Origin: Paracoccus aminophilus JCM 7686
GTDB lineage: Bacteria; Pseudomonadota; Alphaproteobacteria; Rhodobacterales; Rhodobacteraceae
Reading direction: 5' to 3'
Length of the DNA stretch: 64,000 nt
Assembly (NCBI RefSeq): GCF_000444995.1
Contig: NC_022041.1
Span: forward strand, 2,917,501 to 2,981,500
A program made the translations under genes and the position numbers. Under the pieces are notes generated by a model, which saw nothing but the letters and a program-made list of their open reading frames with translations, did not search any database and was not told where the DNA came from. Position 1 is the stretch's first letter. Every line of letters starts with the position of its first letter. Positions 35,092 through 44,008 of the stretch are shown here, one piece after another.

Positions 35092-36519
35092 TTGAGTTAC
35101 GGAATTTATATCGGCCGCGCACATACGGCAGACGGCCTGCCCTATCTCGCAGGCTATGGCGACGAGCCTTCGAGCCATTGGCTGGAGATCGCGCCGCGCC
35201 AAAGCCATGCGGCGGATGCGACGATCACCGTGGGCGTGACGCCCGCCGCCGAAATGCCGGGGGTTTTGTCGCAGATCCCGCAGGTCGCCGAAACCGCGCG
35301 CCATCTGCGCGTCAGCTACACCCATTACCTCGGCGTGCCCGCGCCGCTGACGAATGGCGGGCTGAACGAGCATGGCGTTGCCGTGCGCGACATCTGGTCG
35401 ACCTCCTCGGCGGCGCTGATCGAGGCGACTTCGACCGAGCAGACCGGGCCGAATTACTCGGATCTGGCGCGCATCGTTTTGGAACGCGCCCGCACCGCCC
35501 GCGAAGGCGTCGAGATCGTCGCCGATCTGATCGCGCGTTACGGCTATTCGACCTATGGCGGAAATTCGCATATCTTCGCCGATGCCAATGAGGCCTGGGT
35601 GGTGATCGAATTCGCCGGCGGCAAGGGGCTCTGGTGCGCCGAGCGTCTGGGCGAGACCTCAATCCGCGCCTCGCGGCCGGGCTATATCGGCGTCATCCCG
35701 GCCGAGCCCGACGAGACCTTCCTCTTCCCGCCCCATTTCATTTCGACCGCCGTCGATCTCGGTTGGTATGACCCGGCCACCGGCCCCTTTGACGTCAATG
35801 CCATCTATGGCGACGGCAAGGGCCGCTGGGAGGGCGTGCAGTGGATCGAAGCGGAAATGACCCGCCGCGCCGCGCGTCCCGAAAAAATCGGGATCGAGGA
35901 TATCGTCTGGTCGATCGCCACCGAAAAGCTGACCGGCGATACGGCGGGTTACGGCCAGATCGTGCCCTTGGTCGAGCCCGCCCATCCCGATCTGCGCGTG
36001 ATGTGGCATGCGGCGATTGGCGCGGTCACCTCGCCGCTCACCCCGGTTTTCATGGGGATGGAGGCGATCCCGGATGCCTATGGCCAGCACCGCTATCTCT
36101 CGGAAGAGGAAAGCGCGCGCTTCCTTGATCGCCGCAAAGAGCTGAAAAACCCGCAGGTCGTCTGCCGCATTCCGCAGGGGATCGAATCGGGCGAAGGTGC
36201 GGTCTACAGCTTCAAGCAGCTGATGCATCTGGCGTTTCAGGGGCAGTCCTCGATCCTGCCCGAGGTCTATGACCACTGGCGTCTGGTCGAGGGCCAGATC
36301 CGCGCCGAATTGCCCGATGTTCTGCGCAGCGCCGAGATCCTGCTCGCGGCGGGCGAGGTCGAATTGGCCCGCAAAGCCTATACCGCCTTCAGCCATCGCT
36401 GCATGTCCGACAGCCTCGCCGATTGCGCCGCGCTGGCGGCGGCGGCCTATGTGCGGCTGCGCGCGAAGGGCGAGCTCAATATGACAAGCGTGCCGGTCTC
36501 GCCTTTGCAGATCTGGTAA
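35092..36519 (+). CDS. C69-like Ntn hydrolase/dipeptidase with N-terminal serine
   Basis: 475 residues resembling peptidase family C69 (PepD-like dipeptidases): SYGIYIGRAHTADG aligns with the N-terminal nucleophile segment, and GLNEHGVAVRDIWSTSS, YGGNSHIFADANEAWVVIEF and YGQIVPLVEPAHPDLRVMWH follow the family pattern. C69 enzymes use an N-terminal Cys after processing; here residue 2 is Ser. The start codon is TTG at 35092 with AGGA 7 nt upstream; no ATG is suitable. No signal peptide, so it should act in the cytoplasm on peptides delivered by the preceding ABC transporter, whose operon it ends. Confidence 0.75.
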   Translation: MSYGIYIGRAHTADGLPYLAGYGDEPSSHWLEIAPRQSHAADATITVGVTPAAEMPGVLSQIPQVAETARHLRVSYTHYLGVPAPLTNGGLNEHGVAVRDIWSTSSAALIEATSTEQTGPNYSDLARIVLERARTAREGVEIVADLIARYGYSTYGGNSHIFADANEAWVVIEFAGGKGLWCAERLGETSIRASRPGYIGVIPAEPDETFLFPPHFISTAVDLGWYDPATGPFDVNAIYGDGKGRWEGVQWIEAEMTRRAARPEKIGIEDIVWSIATEKLTGDTAGYGQIVPLVEPAHPDLRVMWHAAIGAVTSPLTPVFMGMEAIPDAYGQHRYLSEEESARFLDRRKELKNPQVVCRIPQGIESGEGAVYSFKQLMHLAFQGQSSILPEVYDHWRLVEGQIRAELPDVLRSAEILLAAGEVELARKAYTAFSHRCMSDSLADCAALAAAAYVRLRAKGELNMTSVPVSPLQIW

Positions 36520-36533
36520 ACCGCCCCGAAAAT

Positions 36534-36560
36534 GGCTCACCGCGTCGCGCGCGGTGAGCC
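36534..36560. terminator. Bidirectional terminator between convergent operons
   Basis: Perfect 11-bp stem GGCTCACCGCG/CGCGGTGAGCC with a 5-nt loop, between the C69-like gene (plus) and the SIS gene (minus). On the minus strand it is followed by ATTTTC. Confidence 0.85.
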
Positions 36561-36568
36561 TTCGCGCC

Positions 36569-37564
36569 TCAGGCGGCGAGGATCTTGGTGTCGGTCTGCT
36601 TGTAGCGGAACTGCACATCGGTCAGATCCGCCGCATCCGACAGCTCTGCCGCGAGAAGCTGGGCCGCGAAAATATCCAAAATCCCGCGCAGGATCAGGTT
36701 CTCGGCCTCGGGCACATGGATCACCGTGCGCTTGCCCGCATCCCCGATGTCCTGACGGCTGGTGACCAGCAAAACCGGCACGCCGATCTCTTCCAGATTA
36801 TGGGCAAGCTCGATCTCACGTGTATCGCCGAAGAGCACGACGCCCGTGGTCTCATCCATCGATTCCATCGGCCCATGCAGGTAATGGCGCGTCTCATAGC
36901 CCGAGGCCGGAATGCGCGCGGCCTCGCGGATCAGCAGCGAGGCGCCATCCGCCGTCCCGATCGAGGCCCCCGCCCCCACGCAATCAATCGCGCGACGGTC
37001 AGCGAAAAGCTGGGCCAGACGCGGCATCTTCTCGGCGGCCCCGGCCAGAAGGGCCGCCGCTTGCGCGGGCAGGCCCGCCCAATCCGCGCCGCTTGCGCCT
37101 TGGATCCCGTCCACCGCCAGACCCGCGACCAGAAGCGTCGCGGTATAGCCGGTGCTCGAGGGCGTCGCATCGCCGCCATTGGCCAACCGGACATGGAAGC
37201 TTGCCGCCTCAGCGAGCGGGCTTTCGCTGTCATTGGTGATCGCAAGGCTTTTCGCGCGCGGCAGTTTGCGCAAGGCCTCGACCGTCTCGACGCTGCGGCC
37301 GCGATGGGACAGCGCCAGCACGATATCGGCCAGATCATGGCCCGCCATCATCTCGCCCGAGCGGACCGCAAAAGCGCGACGGCCCCGGCGCTGCAATTCA
37401 GCGGCCACCACGACGGCGGCGGCAGAGCTCGCCCCGACCCCGGTGACAGCGACAAGCCCCGTGCCGAGGGGGGCGAGATCCAGCCCGGCAAGCTCGGCTT
37501 GCGCGGCGGCAAGACTGTCGGCCAAAGCCTCGGGCTGGCGGGAAACGGTAGAGCGATAGCTCAT
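36569..37564 (-). CDS. Double-SIS-domain sugar isomerase/deaminase
   Basis: 331 residues with two SIS (sugar isomerase) domains, as in the isomerase half of GlmS, AgaS and NagB-II. Domain 1 includes VAVTGVGASSAAAVVVAAEL and VLALSHRGRSVETVEAL; domain 2 includes AIDCVGAGASIGTADGASLL and YETRHYLHGPMESMDETT, with the Glu-x-x-His-Gly pattern typical of GlmS-like enzymes. As last gene of the amino-sugar operon behind a GlcNAc-type kinase, it probably deaminates/isomerises an amino-sugar 6-phosphate. AAAGG precedes the ATG. Confidence 0.82.
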   Translation of the reverse strand: MSYRSTVSRQPEALADSLAAAQAELAGLDLAPLGTGLVAVTGVGASSAAAVVVAAELQRRGRRAFAVRSGEMMAGHDLADIVLALSHRGRSVETVEALRKLPRAKSLAITNDSESPLAEAASFHVRLANGGDATPSSTGYTATLLVAGLAVDGIQGASGADWAGLPAQAAALLAGAAEKMPRLAQLFADRRAIDCVGAGASIGTADGASLLIREAARIPASGYETRHYLHGPMESMDETTGVVLFGDTREIELAHNLEEIGVPVLLVTSRQDIGDAGKRTVIHVPEAENLILRGILDIFAAQLLAAELSDAADLTDVQFRYKQTDTKILAA

Positions 37565-37587
37565 GGAAGTGACCTTTCTGATCTCGA

Positions 37588-38520
37588 TTAACGGGAAGAC
37601 TGTGCGGCCAGCCGGTCGGCCAGCACGATGGCCCCGGCAACGGGCGGGCCGCGGTGAAGATGAAGGGCAAGGCCGGGCGCGAGCCGGGCGATGTTGTCGG
37701 AAAACGCCTGCCAGAGACGCGGTTGCGACGCGATGACGCTGCCCCCCGCGACGACCGCATCGGCCCGTGCACCGCGCATTTGCAGGCGCTGGACCAGAGC
37801 CGCCAAAGCCGCGCCGCCCTCGGCGATAACCTGACGCGCGAGGGCGGAGCCTTCATCCGCCGCGTCAAAAACCAGCGCCGCGTGGCGCCCGACCCCCATC
37901 GCATTGCCCTGCGCGACCAGCCGCGAGCCGATCCGCGCGGGGCTCGGAATCCCCAAAGCCGCGAAAAGCTGCCGCGCCAAGGGCTCGGTCGGATCGCCAC
38001 CGCAATCGAGATGCAGCGCGACGGTGCGGGCGGCCTCGCGCACAAGGCTCGGGGCGCTGCCCTCATCGCCGATGACCCAGCCCCAGCCGCCTGCAACCAG
38101 CATCGCGCCCGCGCTGTCGCGACATACCGCGATCGAGCCGGTTCCGGCCACGACCCCAATCTGACCGTCCAGCCCGAAGGCCGCGGGCATCAGCTCGGCA
38201 TCATTGACGACACGGACCGGGCCAGCGCCGGCAGCGCGAAAGGCATCCTCGAAAGCCTGACATTCGGATTGATCGTCGCAGCCATTCGCGCCGACCGCCA
38301 AGGCATCAACCGCCTGCCCGCCGACGAAGTCGTGCGCCATCGCCAGCAATTTGCTCGCATCCGCCTGCCACTCGCGCCGCCGCCAATCCGCGGTCGGCAC
38401 GATCAGATCGCGCTCGTGCGCGCCGTGCCGCAGGCGCAGATGGGTCTTGGTCCCGCCGATATCGACGCCGAGGATCAGCGCCTCGGGCGCAAGCGGCGCC
38501 CGCCCGTCCGTGCCGGTCAT
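37588..38520 (-). CDS. BadF/BadG-type amino-sugar kinase
   Basis: 310-residue ATPase of the same superfamily as the kinase at 14133-14960. Phosphate loop ILGVDIGGTKTHLRLRHG, then GANGCDDQS, VVNDAELMPAAFGL, VAGTGSIAVCRDS and GGWGWVIGDEGSAPSLVREA. Likely GlcNAc or glucosamine kinase of this operon. ATG at 38520 shares one base with the ATPase stop (TGATG); a GTG one codon earlier is possible. Followed 23 nt later by the SIS gene. Confidence 0.82.
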   Translation of the reverse strand: MTGTDGRAPLAPEALILGVDIGGTKTHLRLRHGAHERDLIVPTADWRRREWQADASKLLAMAHDFVGGQAVDALAVGANGCDDQSECQAFEDAFRAAGAGPVRVVNDAELMPAAFGLDGQIGVVAGTGSIAVCRDSAGAMLVAGGWGWVIGDEGSAPSLVREAARTVALHLDCGGDPTEPLARQLFAALGIPSPARIGSRLVAQGNAMGVGRHAALVFDAADEGSALARQVIAEGGAALAALVQRLQMRGARADAVVAGGSVIASQPRLWQAFSDNIARLAPGLALHLHRGPPVAGAIVLADRLAAQSSR

Positions 38521-39614
38521 CACGCGCCGCCGCCAAGCGAACGCAGCCGTTGTCCGCCCGCATCGAAGAGCAAAACCTTGGCCGGATCGGGGGTCACGAA
38601 GGCGTGGCGCGCACCGTCGTGGCGCGAGCCCGCACCACGCGCGACCAGCGCCTCGCCGCTTGGCAACCGGCCATGAAGATAGGTGACATCGCCCAATTCC
38701 TCGGCCAATGCGACCTCAAGCGCCAGATCGCCCGGCGCACCGGGGCGCAGATGCTCGGGACGGATGCCAAGCGTGACCTCCTTGTGGCGCGCATCAAAGC
38801 CGCGAAACGGCAGGCGCAAGGCAAGCTCCGCGCCGCCGATCTGACCGAGCCGGATGTGATCCGCGCCGACCTCGGTCACCGCGGCCGAGAGGAAGTTCAT
38901 CTTGGGCGAGCCGATGAAGCCCGCGACGAAGCGGTTGTCGGGATCGTCGTAAAGATCAAGCGGGCGCCCGAATTGCTGGACCGCGCCGCCGCTCATCACC
39001 ACGATCCGGTCGGCCAAAGTCATCGCCTCGACCTGATCATGGGTGACATAGATCATCGTCGCGCCAAGGCGGCGGTGCAGCTCGATCAGCTCGGCGCGCA
39101 TCTGGACGCGCAGCTCGGCATCAAGGTTCGAGAGCGGCTCGTCGAAGAGAAAGACCTTGGGCTCGCGCACGATTGCCCGACCGATCGCGACCCGCTGCTT
39201 CTGCCCGCCTGAAAGCTGCGCCGGACGGCGATCAAGCAGCTTATCGAGCCGCAAAATCGCGGCGGCCTTCTCGACCCGCGCGCGGATCTCGGCCTTGGGC
39301 GTTCCGGCCATTTTCAGCCCGAAACCCATGTTTTCGCCAACCGTCATATGCGGATAAAGCGCATAGGATTGAAAGACCATCGCCGTGCCGCGCTTGGCCG
39401 GATCGACCTCGTTCATGCGCGTGCCATCAATGCAGATCTCGCCCGAACTCGGCGTTTCAAGCCCCGTGATCATCCGCAAAAGCGTCGATTTTCCACAGCC
39501 CGAGGGGCCGACGAAGACGACGAATTCGCCCGATCGGATCGAAAGGTTGATCCCCTCGAGCACCGAGAGCGAACCAAAGGTCTTGCCGACCGAAGAAATC
39601 TCTACTTTAGCCAT
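38520..39614 (-). CDS. Sugar ABC transporter ATPase (UgpC/MalK type)
   Basis: 364-residue ATP-binding subunit of the amino-sugar transporter. Walker [10 protein letters not shown] (36-44), Q-loop [16 protein letters not shown] signature, [25 protein letters not shown] and a C-terminal TOBE region (GIRPEHL, DVTYLHGRLPSGE). Very similar in layout to the ATPase at 19104-20102 but longer at the C-terminus. Eighteen nt separate it from the permease upstream. Confidence 0.93.
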   Translation of the reverse strand: MAKVEISSVGKTFGSLSVLEGINLSIRSGEFVVFVGPSGCGKSTLLRMITGLETPSSGEICIDGTRMNEVDPAKRGTAMVFQSYALYPHMTVGENMGFGLKMAGTPKAEIRARVEKAAAILRLDKLLDRRPAQLSGGQKQRVAIGRAIVREPKVFLFDEPLSNLDAELRVQMRAELIELHRRLGATMIYVTHDQVEAMTLADRIVVMSGGAVQQFGRPLDLYDDPDNRFVAGFIGSPKMNFLSAAVTEVGADHIRLGQIGGAELALRLPFRGFDARHKEVTLGIRPEHLRPGAPGDLALEVALAEELGDVTYLHGRLPSGEALVARGAGSRHDGARHAFVTPDPAKVLLFDAGGQRLRSLGGGA

Positions 39615-39632
39615 TTTTTCCTCTACTCCCGC

Positions 39633-40496
39633 TCAGCCTTTAGAGCCGGACATGGCAATGCCTTCGACGATTTTGCGCTGGAAGATCAGGAAGAAGATCA
39701 GCGGCGGCAAAGCGGCGAGCAGGTTCGCCGTCATCACGACATCAACGGTCTGATGCGAGAAAGGCGCGTTGAAAAGTCCGACCACCTGCCCGACGGTGAA
39801 AACATCGGGTTTGGGTGCGACAATCAACGGCCAGGTGAAATTCCCCCATGTTTTCATGAAGGTCAGAATTGCGAGCGTCACCATCGCGTTTTTCGACAGC
39901 GGTAAAGCGATATGCCAGTAAATCCGGAAATGGCTGGCCCCATCAAGACGCGCGGCCTCGATCATCTCCATCGGCAGGCTGCGCATGAATTGGATCAGCA
40001 TGAAAAGCCCGAAAGCCGAGGCGATTCCGGGCACCACGAGCCCTTGCATCGTATTGAGCCAACCCATTTCGGCAACGAGTAGGTAGGTCGGAATAATGGT
40101 GACGACGCTCGGCACCATCAAAGACAACATCACCAGCCCGAAAATCAACCGTTTCCCCGGGAAATCGAACAGCGCGAACTCAAAGGCAGCCATTGACCCA
40201 ATGAATAGGACGCCGAGGATTGTCAGCAGCGCATAAGCGATCGTGATCCAATAGGCGCGCAGATAATCGGTCTCGGTCAGGATCATATGGATCTTTGAGA
40301 GCCCCGATGACAGCGAGGTCGGATAAAGCCGCGGGTTGATCGAAACCGGCACACCCGGCTCGGAAAAGACCACATTGATCATCCACCAGATCGGAAAGAC
40401 CGCGACCACGGCAATGCAAAGCGCCAGCACCCATTTCAGCACGCGCCAGATGATCTGATCGGCATTGTGGGCAGTATGTTCTGTGACCATGCTCAT
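39633..40496 (-). CDS. Sugar ABC transporter permease (MalG type)
   Basis: 287 residues, six membrane helices; coupling loop EAARLDGASHFRIYWHIALP. Start MSMVTEHTAHNADQII at 40496 overlaps the stop of the upstream permease by ATGA, which decides it against a longer frame read through the neighbouring gene. Part of the amino-sugar import operon. Confidence 0.92.
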   Translation of the reverse strand: MSMVTEHTAHNADQIIWRVLKWVLALCIAVVAVFPIWWMINVVFSEPGVPVSINPRLYPTSLSSGLSKIHMILTETDYLRAYWITIAYALLTILGVLFIGSMAAFEFALFDFPGKRLIFGLVMLSLMVPSVVTIIPTYLLVAEMGWLNTMQGLVVPGIASAFGLFMLIQFMRSLPMEMIEAARLDGASHFRIYWHIALPLSKNAMVTLAILTFMKTWGNFTWPLIVAPKPDVFTVGQVVGLFNAPFSHQTVDVVMTANLLAALPPLIFFLIFQRKIVEGIAMSGSKG

Positions 40497-41380
40497 TTCC
40501 GGGCCCTCAAAGCGCGCAGGCCGAACATTGCGGCGGTAAAGAGAATAATGATCAGCGTCAGGATAAAGCCATAAGCCGCCGCCTCGCCAAAGCGCACCGC
40601 ACCAAAGGCCCGTCCCATCATATCCATGACCGGGAAAAGAAGCGCACCGCGTCGTCCGCCATAAGCGGTAAAGGATGATCCCGTCAGAAGCCAAGGCACG
40701 TCAAACACCTGAAGTGCCGAGATAAATCCGTAAGTCACCACGAAGAACAGCACCGGCGCCAACATCGGAATGGTGATATAGCGGATCTGTTGCAGCTTGC
40801 TTGCGCCATCAAGACGCGCCGCCTCGTATAGATCGCGCGGAATGCCTTTCAACCCAGCCAGCAGGATCACCATATTGAACCCTGCCGAGACCCAGATATC
40901 GACCGCGATCAGCGCATAAAGCATCGTTCCGGTATCATTGAGAAAATTGACCGAAGGCAAGTCGAACCAGCCAAGGATCATATTCACCAGACCGAAATTC
41001 GGCGCATACATCCAACGCCAGATCGTCGCCGCCAGAAAGGCGGGCAGGATCACCGGCAGAAAGAACGCGCTACGAAAGAAATTCGACCAGAAGCCGCGAA
41101 AGCTATCGACCAGAAGTGCCAGACCGAATGCAACAGAAATCCCGAGTGGCACGGTGATCGCGATATAGAGCATCAGATTGCTCATCGCGCGGGTAAAATC
41201 GCGCGAACTCACCACCGATTGGTAATTGGCCAGCCCAACATAGACGGCGGGATTGGCGCCGTTCCAGCTGTGGAAACTGTAATAAAAACCGCTCGCGATC
41301 GGATAGAGAAAGAAAGTCGCGAAAAGCGCGGCAAAGGGCAGCACCATCGCGTAATGCGGCAGGTGTTTACGGGCGTTCAT
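40493..41380 (-). CDS. Sugar ABC transporter permease (MalF type)
   Basis: 295 residues with six helices; N-terminus LPHYAMVLPFAALFATFFLY, coupling loop YEAARLDGASKLQQIRYITI, end LFTAAMFGLRALRARK. First permease of the amino-sugar operon; a hairpin separates it from the binding-protein gene. Base composition of this gene and the next permease is slightly more AT-rich than the flanking genes. Confidence 0.92.
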   Translation of the reverse strand: MNARKHLPHYAMVLPFAALFATFFLYPIASGFYYSFHSWNGANPAVYVGLANYQSVVSSRDFTRAMSNLMLYIAITVPLGISVAFGLALLVDSFRGFWSNFFRSAFFLPVILPAFLAATIWRWMYAPNFGLVNMILGWFDLPSVNFLNDTGTMLYALIAVDIWVSAGFNMVILLAGLKGIPRDLYEAARLDGASKLQQIRYITIPMLAPVLFFVVTYGFISALQVFDVPWLLTGSSFTAYGGRRGALLFPVMDMMGRAFGAVRFGEAAAYGFILTLIIILFTAAMFGLRALRARK

Positions 41381-41401
41381 GCGCGTTCCATCGGGGCCGA
41401 G

Positions 41402-41430
41402 AAAAAGGGGGCGGCAGGGCCTTGCCGCCC
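41402..41430 (-). terminator. Attenuator-like hairpin after the amino-sugar-binding protein gene
   Basis: Minus strand stem GGGCGGCA/TGCCGCCC (loop of 6 nt) followed by CCTTTTTC, between the binding-protein stop and the first permease start. Same placement as the hairpins at 16335 and 31175. Confidence 0.75.
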
Positions 41431-41450
41431 GCGATCAGATCAGGTTTCGC

Positions 41451-42707
41451 TTATTGCGCGAGGCAGTCATTAAGCTGCGAGATCAGCTCTTTTGCGCCTT
41501 CCTCAGCGGTATATTCCTTATCCGCCGCGCCCGAGCTCACATCTGTCATGATAGAGCGATAGCAATTCGGATAGGCTCCGACGAAGTAGGGCGGCATCAC
41601 GTCAGCGGCGTAATGCACTGCCTCGACCGATTTCTCGATCAGCGGTAATTTGGCAACCTCGGGATCGCTCATTGCCGCCGCATTGCCATTATAGCGCGAG
41701 AGCAGTTTGGCCCAACGCAGCATCTGCTGTTTCTCGGTGATATAGGTCGCGAATTGCCAAGCGATGTCTTGGTTCGGACCCGGCGCAACGCCGACGATTT
41801 CATAGCTCTTGATCCCGCCATGATCTCCGGCTTTGCCACCCGGCACGAGAACGAAGTCGTATTTCAGCCCCGAATCGACCGAAGCCTGTTTATAGGTCGG
41901 ATCAACCCAAGGGCCAACGACATGGAAGGCCAATTGATTGGTGATGAAAAGATCCTTGGTCGCCTGATCGTTCCGGCTGGTGCCGCTGTTCAAAGGCGCC
42001 ATATCGATGAATGCCTGCATCAGCTTCGTTGTGCTTTCCGGGTCCATCAGCGTCTGATGCTTGTCGAAATCGACGCCCCATTTCGCCTTGTCGCCGACCA
42101 CGGCATAGGTGCTCGCGACCGAATTGAAGACCTGCGTCTGGTCCGGCATCGCGAATTTGCCCGCAGCCTTAACCTTCTTCATCTGCTCGAGCCACTCGTC
42201 CCAGGTCGCGGGCGGCGTGGTCGTGTCGATCCCGGCCTCTTCCAGCACGGTCAGGTTGCGGAACATGATCTCGCCAAAGCCGGTATAGGGCAGGCAATAG
42301 ATCTTGTCGGGCGCGGGCGAGCAGCTCGCCATCGCATCCTTGTCGAACTGGTCGCGGAACTCTTGCGGCATCGCCATCCACTGATCGTGAAGATTGGCGA
42401 GCGCGCCGACCTCGACCAGCTGCGCGCCGACCGCAAGGCCATTCATAAAGACATCGGGCAGGCTGCCACTGGCCGCGCCCGCGATCTGGCCCGAGGTCAG
42501 ATCGTCATCGCCCTTGCCCGAGATCACGATTTTCACGCCGGGATGCGCGGTCTCGAATTCCTTGATGAATTCCTGCTGAAGCTTCAGCGCATCACCCTGC
42601 GCGAAGTCGGAATAAACCCAGTATTGCAGCTCCTGCGCCGCCACGGGACCGGCAGCAAGCAGCGAAGCGGTGGCGGCCAGTTGGGCCAGACGGGATCTCA
42701 TGGTCAT
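41451..42707 (-). CDS. Sugar ABC transporter substrate-binding protein (family 1)
   Basis: 418-residue periplasmic binding protein (SBP_bac_1). Sec signal peptide to about residue 25 (SRLAQLAATASLLAAGPVAA, then Q). Mature part: FIKEFETAHPGVKIVISGKG, GSLPDVFMNGLAVGAQLVE, LAFHVVGPWVDPTYKQASVD. ATG at 42707 has AGGG 8 nt upstream. First gene of the operon SBP-permease-permease-ATPase-kinase-SIS; a ROK operator candidate lies in front. Amino-sugar specificity is inferred from kinase, SIS and ROK neighbours. Confidence 0.88.
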   Translation of the reverse strand: MTMRSRLAQLAATASLLAAGPVAAQELQYWVYSDFAQGDALKLQQEFIKEFETAHPGVKIVISGKGDDDLTSGQIAGAASGSLPDVFMNGLAVGAQLVEVGALANLHDQWMAMPQEFRDQFDKDAMASCSPAPDKIYCLPYTGFGEIMFRNLTVLEEAGIDTTTPPATWDEWLEQMKKVKAAGKFAMPDQTQVFNSVASTYAVVGDKAKWGVDFDKHQTLMDPESTTKLMQAFIDMAPLNSGTSRNDQATKDLFITNQLAFHVVGPWVDPTYKQASVDSGLKYDFVLVPGGKAGDHGGIKSYEIVGVAPGPNQDIAWQFATYITEKQQMLRWAKLLSRYNGNAAAMSDPEVAKLPLIEKSVEAVHYAADVMPPYFVGAYPNCYRSIMTDVSSGAADKEYTAEEGAKELISQLNDCLAQ

Positions 42708-42773
42708 GGTTGCAACCCTGTTTGATGTGCGGAAAAGCGCCAGGGTTTGCGAATCTCCCCGGCCTGTTATTAT

Positions 42774-42792
42774 GTTTGGTAACTTAACAAAC
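42774..42792. promoter_or_regulatory. Candidate ROK-regulator operator
   Basis: GTTTGGTAACTTAACAAAC: 9-bp arms with one mismatch around a central C, 67 nt upstream of the binding-protein ATG and ~50 nt after the ROK gene's stop. TTTG...CAAA palindromes are typical for NagC/XylR-type ROK repressors. A second CAAAC half-site follows directly. A weaker TTTG-TTCGT-CAAA repeat lies at 44022-44034 in front of the ROK gene. Confidence 0.6.
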
Positions 42793-42844
42793 AAACTAAC
42801 CGGCGCAAGATTTTTTCAATGCGCTTCACCGCGACATGAGAAAA

Positions 42845-44008
42845 TTAGTCGTCGCCGAGCAAAATCTTCACGGTTTGATCGTTGGCGAGCTTCTCGATAC
42901 CCAGCACCGTGGCATCCGCACCAAGCGTGCTGGGGCGCAGCTCGACCGGATAGGACAGAGCATTGGCGAGCCGCGAGATCGTCGGCTGCAAAAGCGCATG
43001 CCCGGCAAGCCCGCCGCCCAGAACCACCAGCCCCGGATCAATGACGCTGACGCAGCTCGCGACAATCGCACCAATTTCTTCGGCATGTCGATCGAGATGG
43101 GTCAGAGCCTGCGCCTCCCCCGCCTCGGCCAAAGCGAGCAAAGCGGCGGGGGTTTCGGGCGCCGTCCCGCCCTGCCAAGCGGCGGCCACACGCGCCATCA
43201 GCGCCGCGCTGCCCATGTAGCGCTCGATCTCGCCCGGCTCGGGACGCGCGCCCTGCCCGGTCGGATAGGCAAGGTGGCCGATCTCTCCGGCAGCGCCATT
43301 ACGCCCGCGCAAAAGCCGCCCCTCCAGCATGATCCCCATACCGATCTTAAGGCCGAATTGCAGATAGGCGAAGGTCTCGGCATCCTTGGCATTGCCATTC
43401 GAGCGCTCGGCCACAGCCGCGCAATTCACGTTGTTTTCAAGGAGAATCGGCACGCCATCGGGAGGTGTGAAGCGGCTGAAGAGCTCCTGCTCGCGGGTCT
43501 GCGCCGGATCGCCATGCGGTCCCGCGACACGAGAGGGCACCGCGATCCCGATCATCCGCAACGGGCCCCAATCCTCCTCGGTCGCCGCCAGAGTCGCGGC
43601 AATCTCATCGGCGACGGCCTGACTGATTTCTTCGCCGAGAAGCAACTGGCTGGATGGCAGCCGATAGATCCGGCTTTGCAGCAGGCGCCGATCCAGCGAC
43701 GAGACGCGCAGCCGCACATGGGTCGAGCCCGCATCAATCGCGATGACATGCCCCGCCGCCACGCTGGGACGAAAGATCGCCGCTCGCCGTCCGATCGCCC
43801 CCTTGATCTCACCGATCTTGCTGACCAGCCCCAGACTTTCCAGCTCAGCAATCGCCGCCGACAGCGTCGGGCGCGAGAGGTTCAGCGCCGCGCCAAGCTG
43901 AGGCCGGGTCGCCACCCCCTCCGCCGCGATCAGCCGAAACATCGCCTTGGCGCTACTCGTCAGATTGGCGCCCGGACTGATCTCGGATTTCACGTCACGG
44001 CTGGCCAT
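42845..44008 (-). CDS. ROK-family transcriptional repressor
   Basis: 387 residues. Winged helix 19-78 (RPQLGAALNLSRPTLSAAIA), then the ROK sugar-kinase-like domain: VIAIDAGSTHVRLRVSS (phosphate loop), LLENNVNCAAVAE, and GAAGEIGHLAYP with the His of the ROK metal site. The cysteine-rich zinc motif (CxCGxxGCxE) following that His in NagC and Mlc is absent (TGQGARPEPGEIERY). Likely sugar-responsive repressor of the operon at 42707, which it precedes on the same strand. GTG at 44011 is an alternative start. Confidence 0.85.
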   Translation of the reverse strand: MASRDVKSEISPGANLTSSAKAMFRLIAAEGVATRPQLGAALNLSRPTLSAAIAELESLGLVSKIGEIKGAIGRRAAIFRPSVAAGHVIAIDAGSTHVRLRVSSLDRRLLQSRIYRLPSSQLLLGEEISQAVADEIAATLAATEEDWGPLRMIGIAVPSRVAGPHGDPAQTREQELFSRFTPPDGVPILLENNVNCAAVAERSNGNAKDAETFAYLQFGLKIGMGIMLEGRLLRGRNGAAGEIGHLAYPTGQGARPEPGEIERYMGSAALMARVAAAWQGGTAPETPAALLALAEAGEAQALTHLDRHAEEIGAIVASCVSVIDPGLVVLGGGLAGHALLQPTISRLANALSYPVELRPSTLGADATVLGIEKLANDQTVKILLGDD

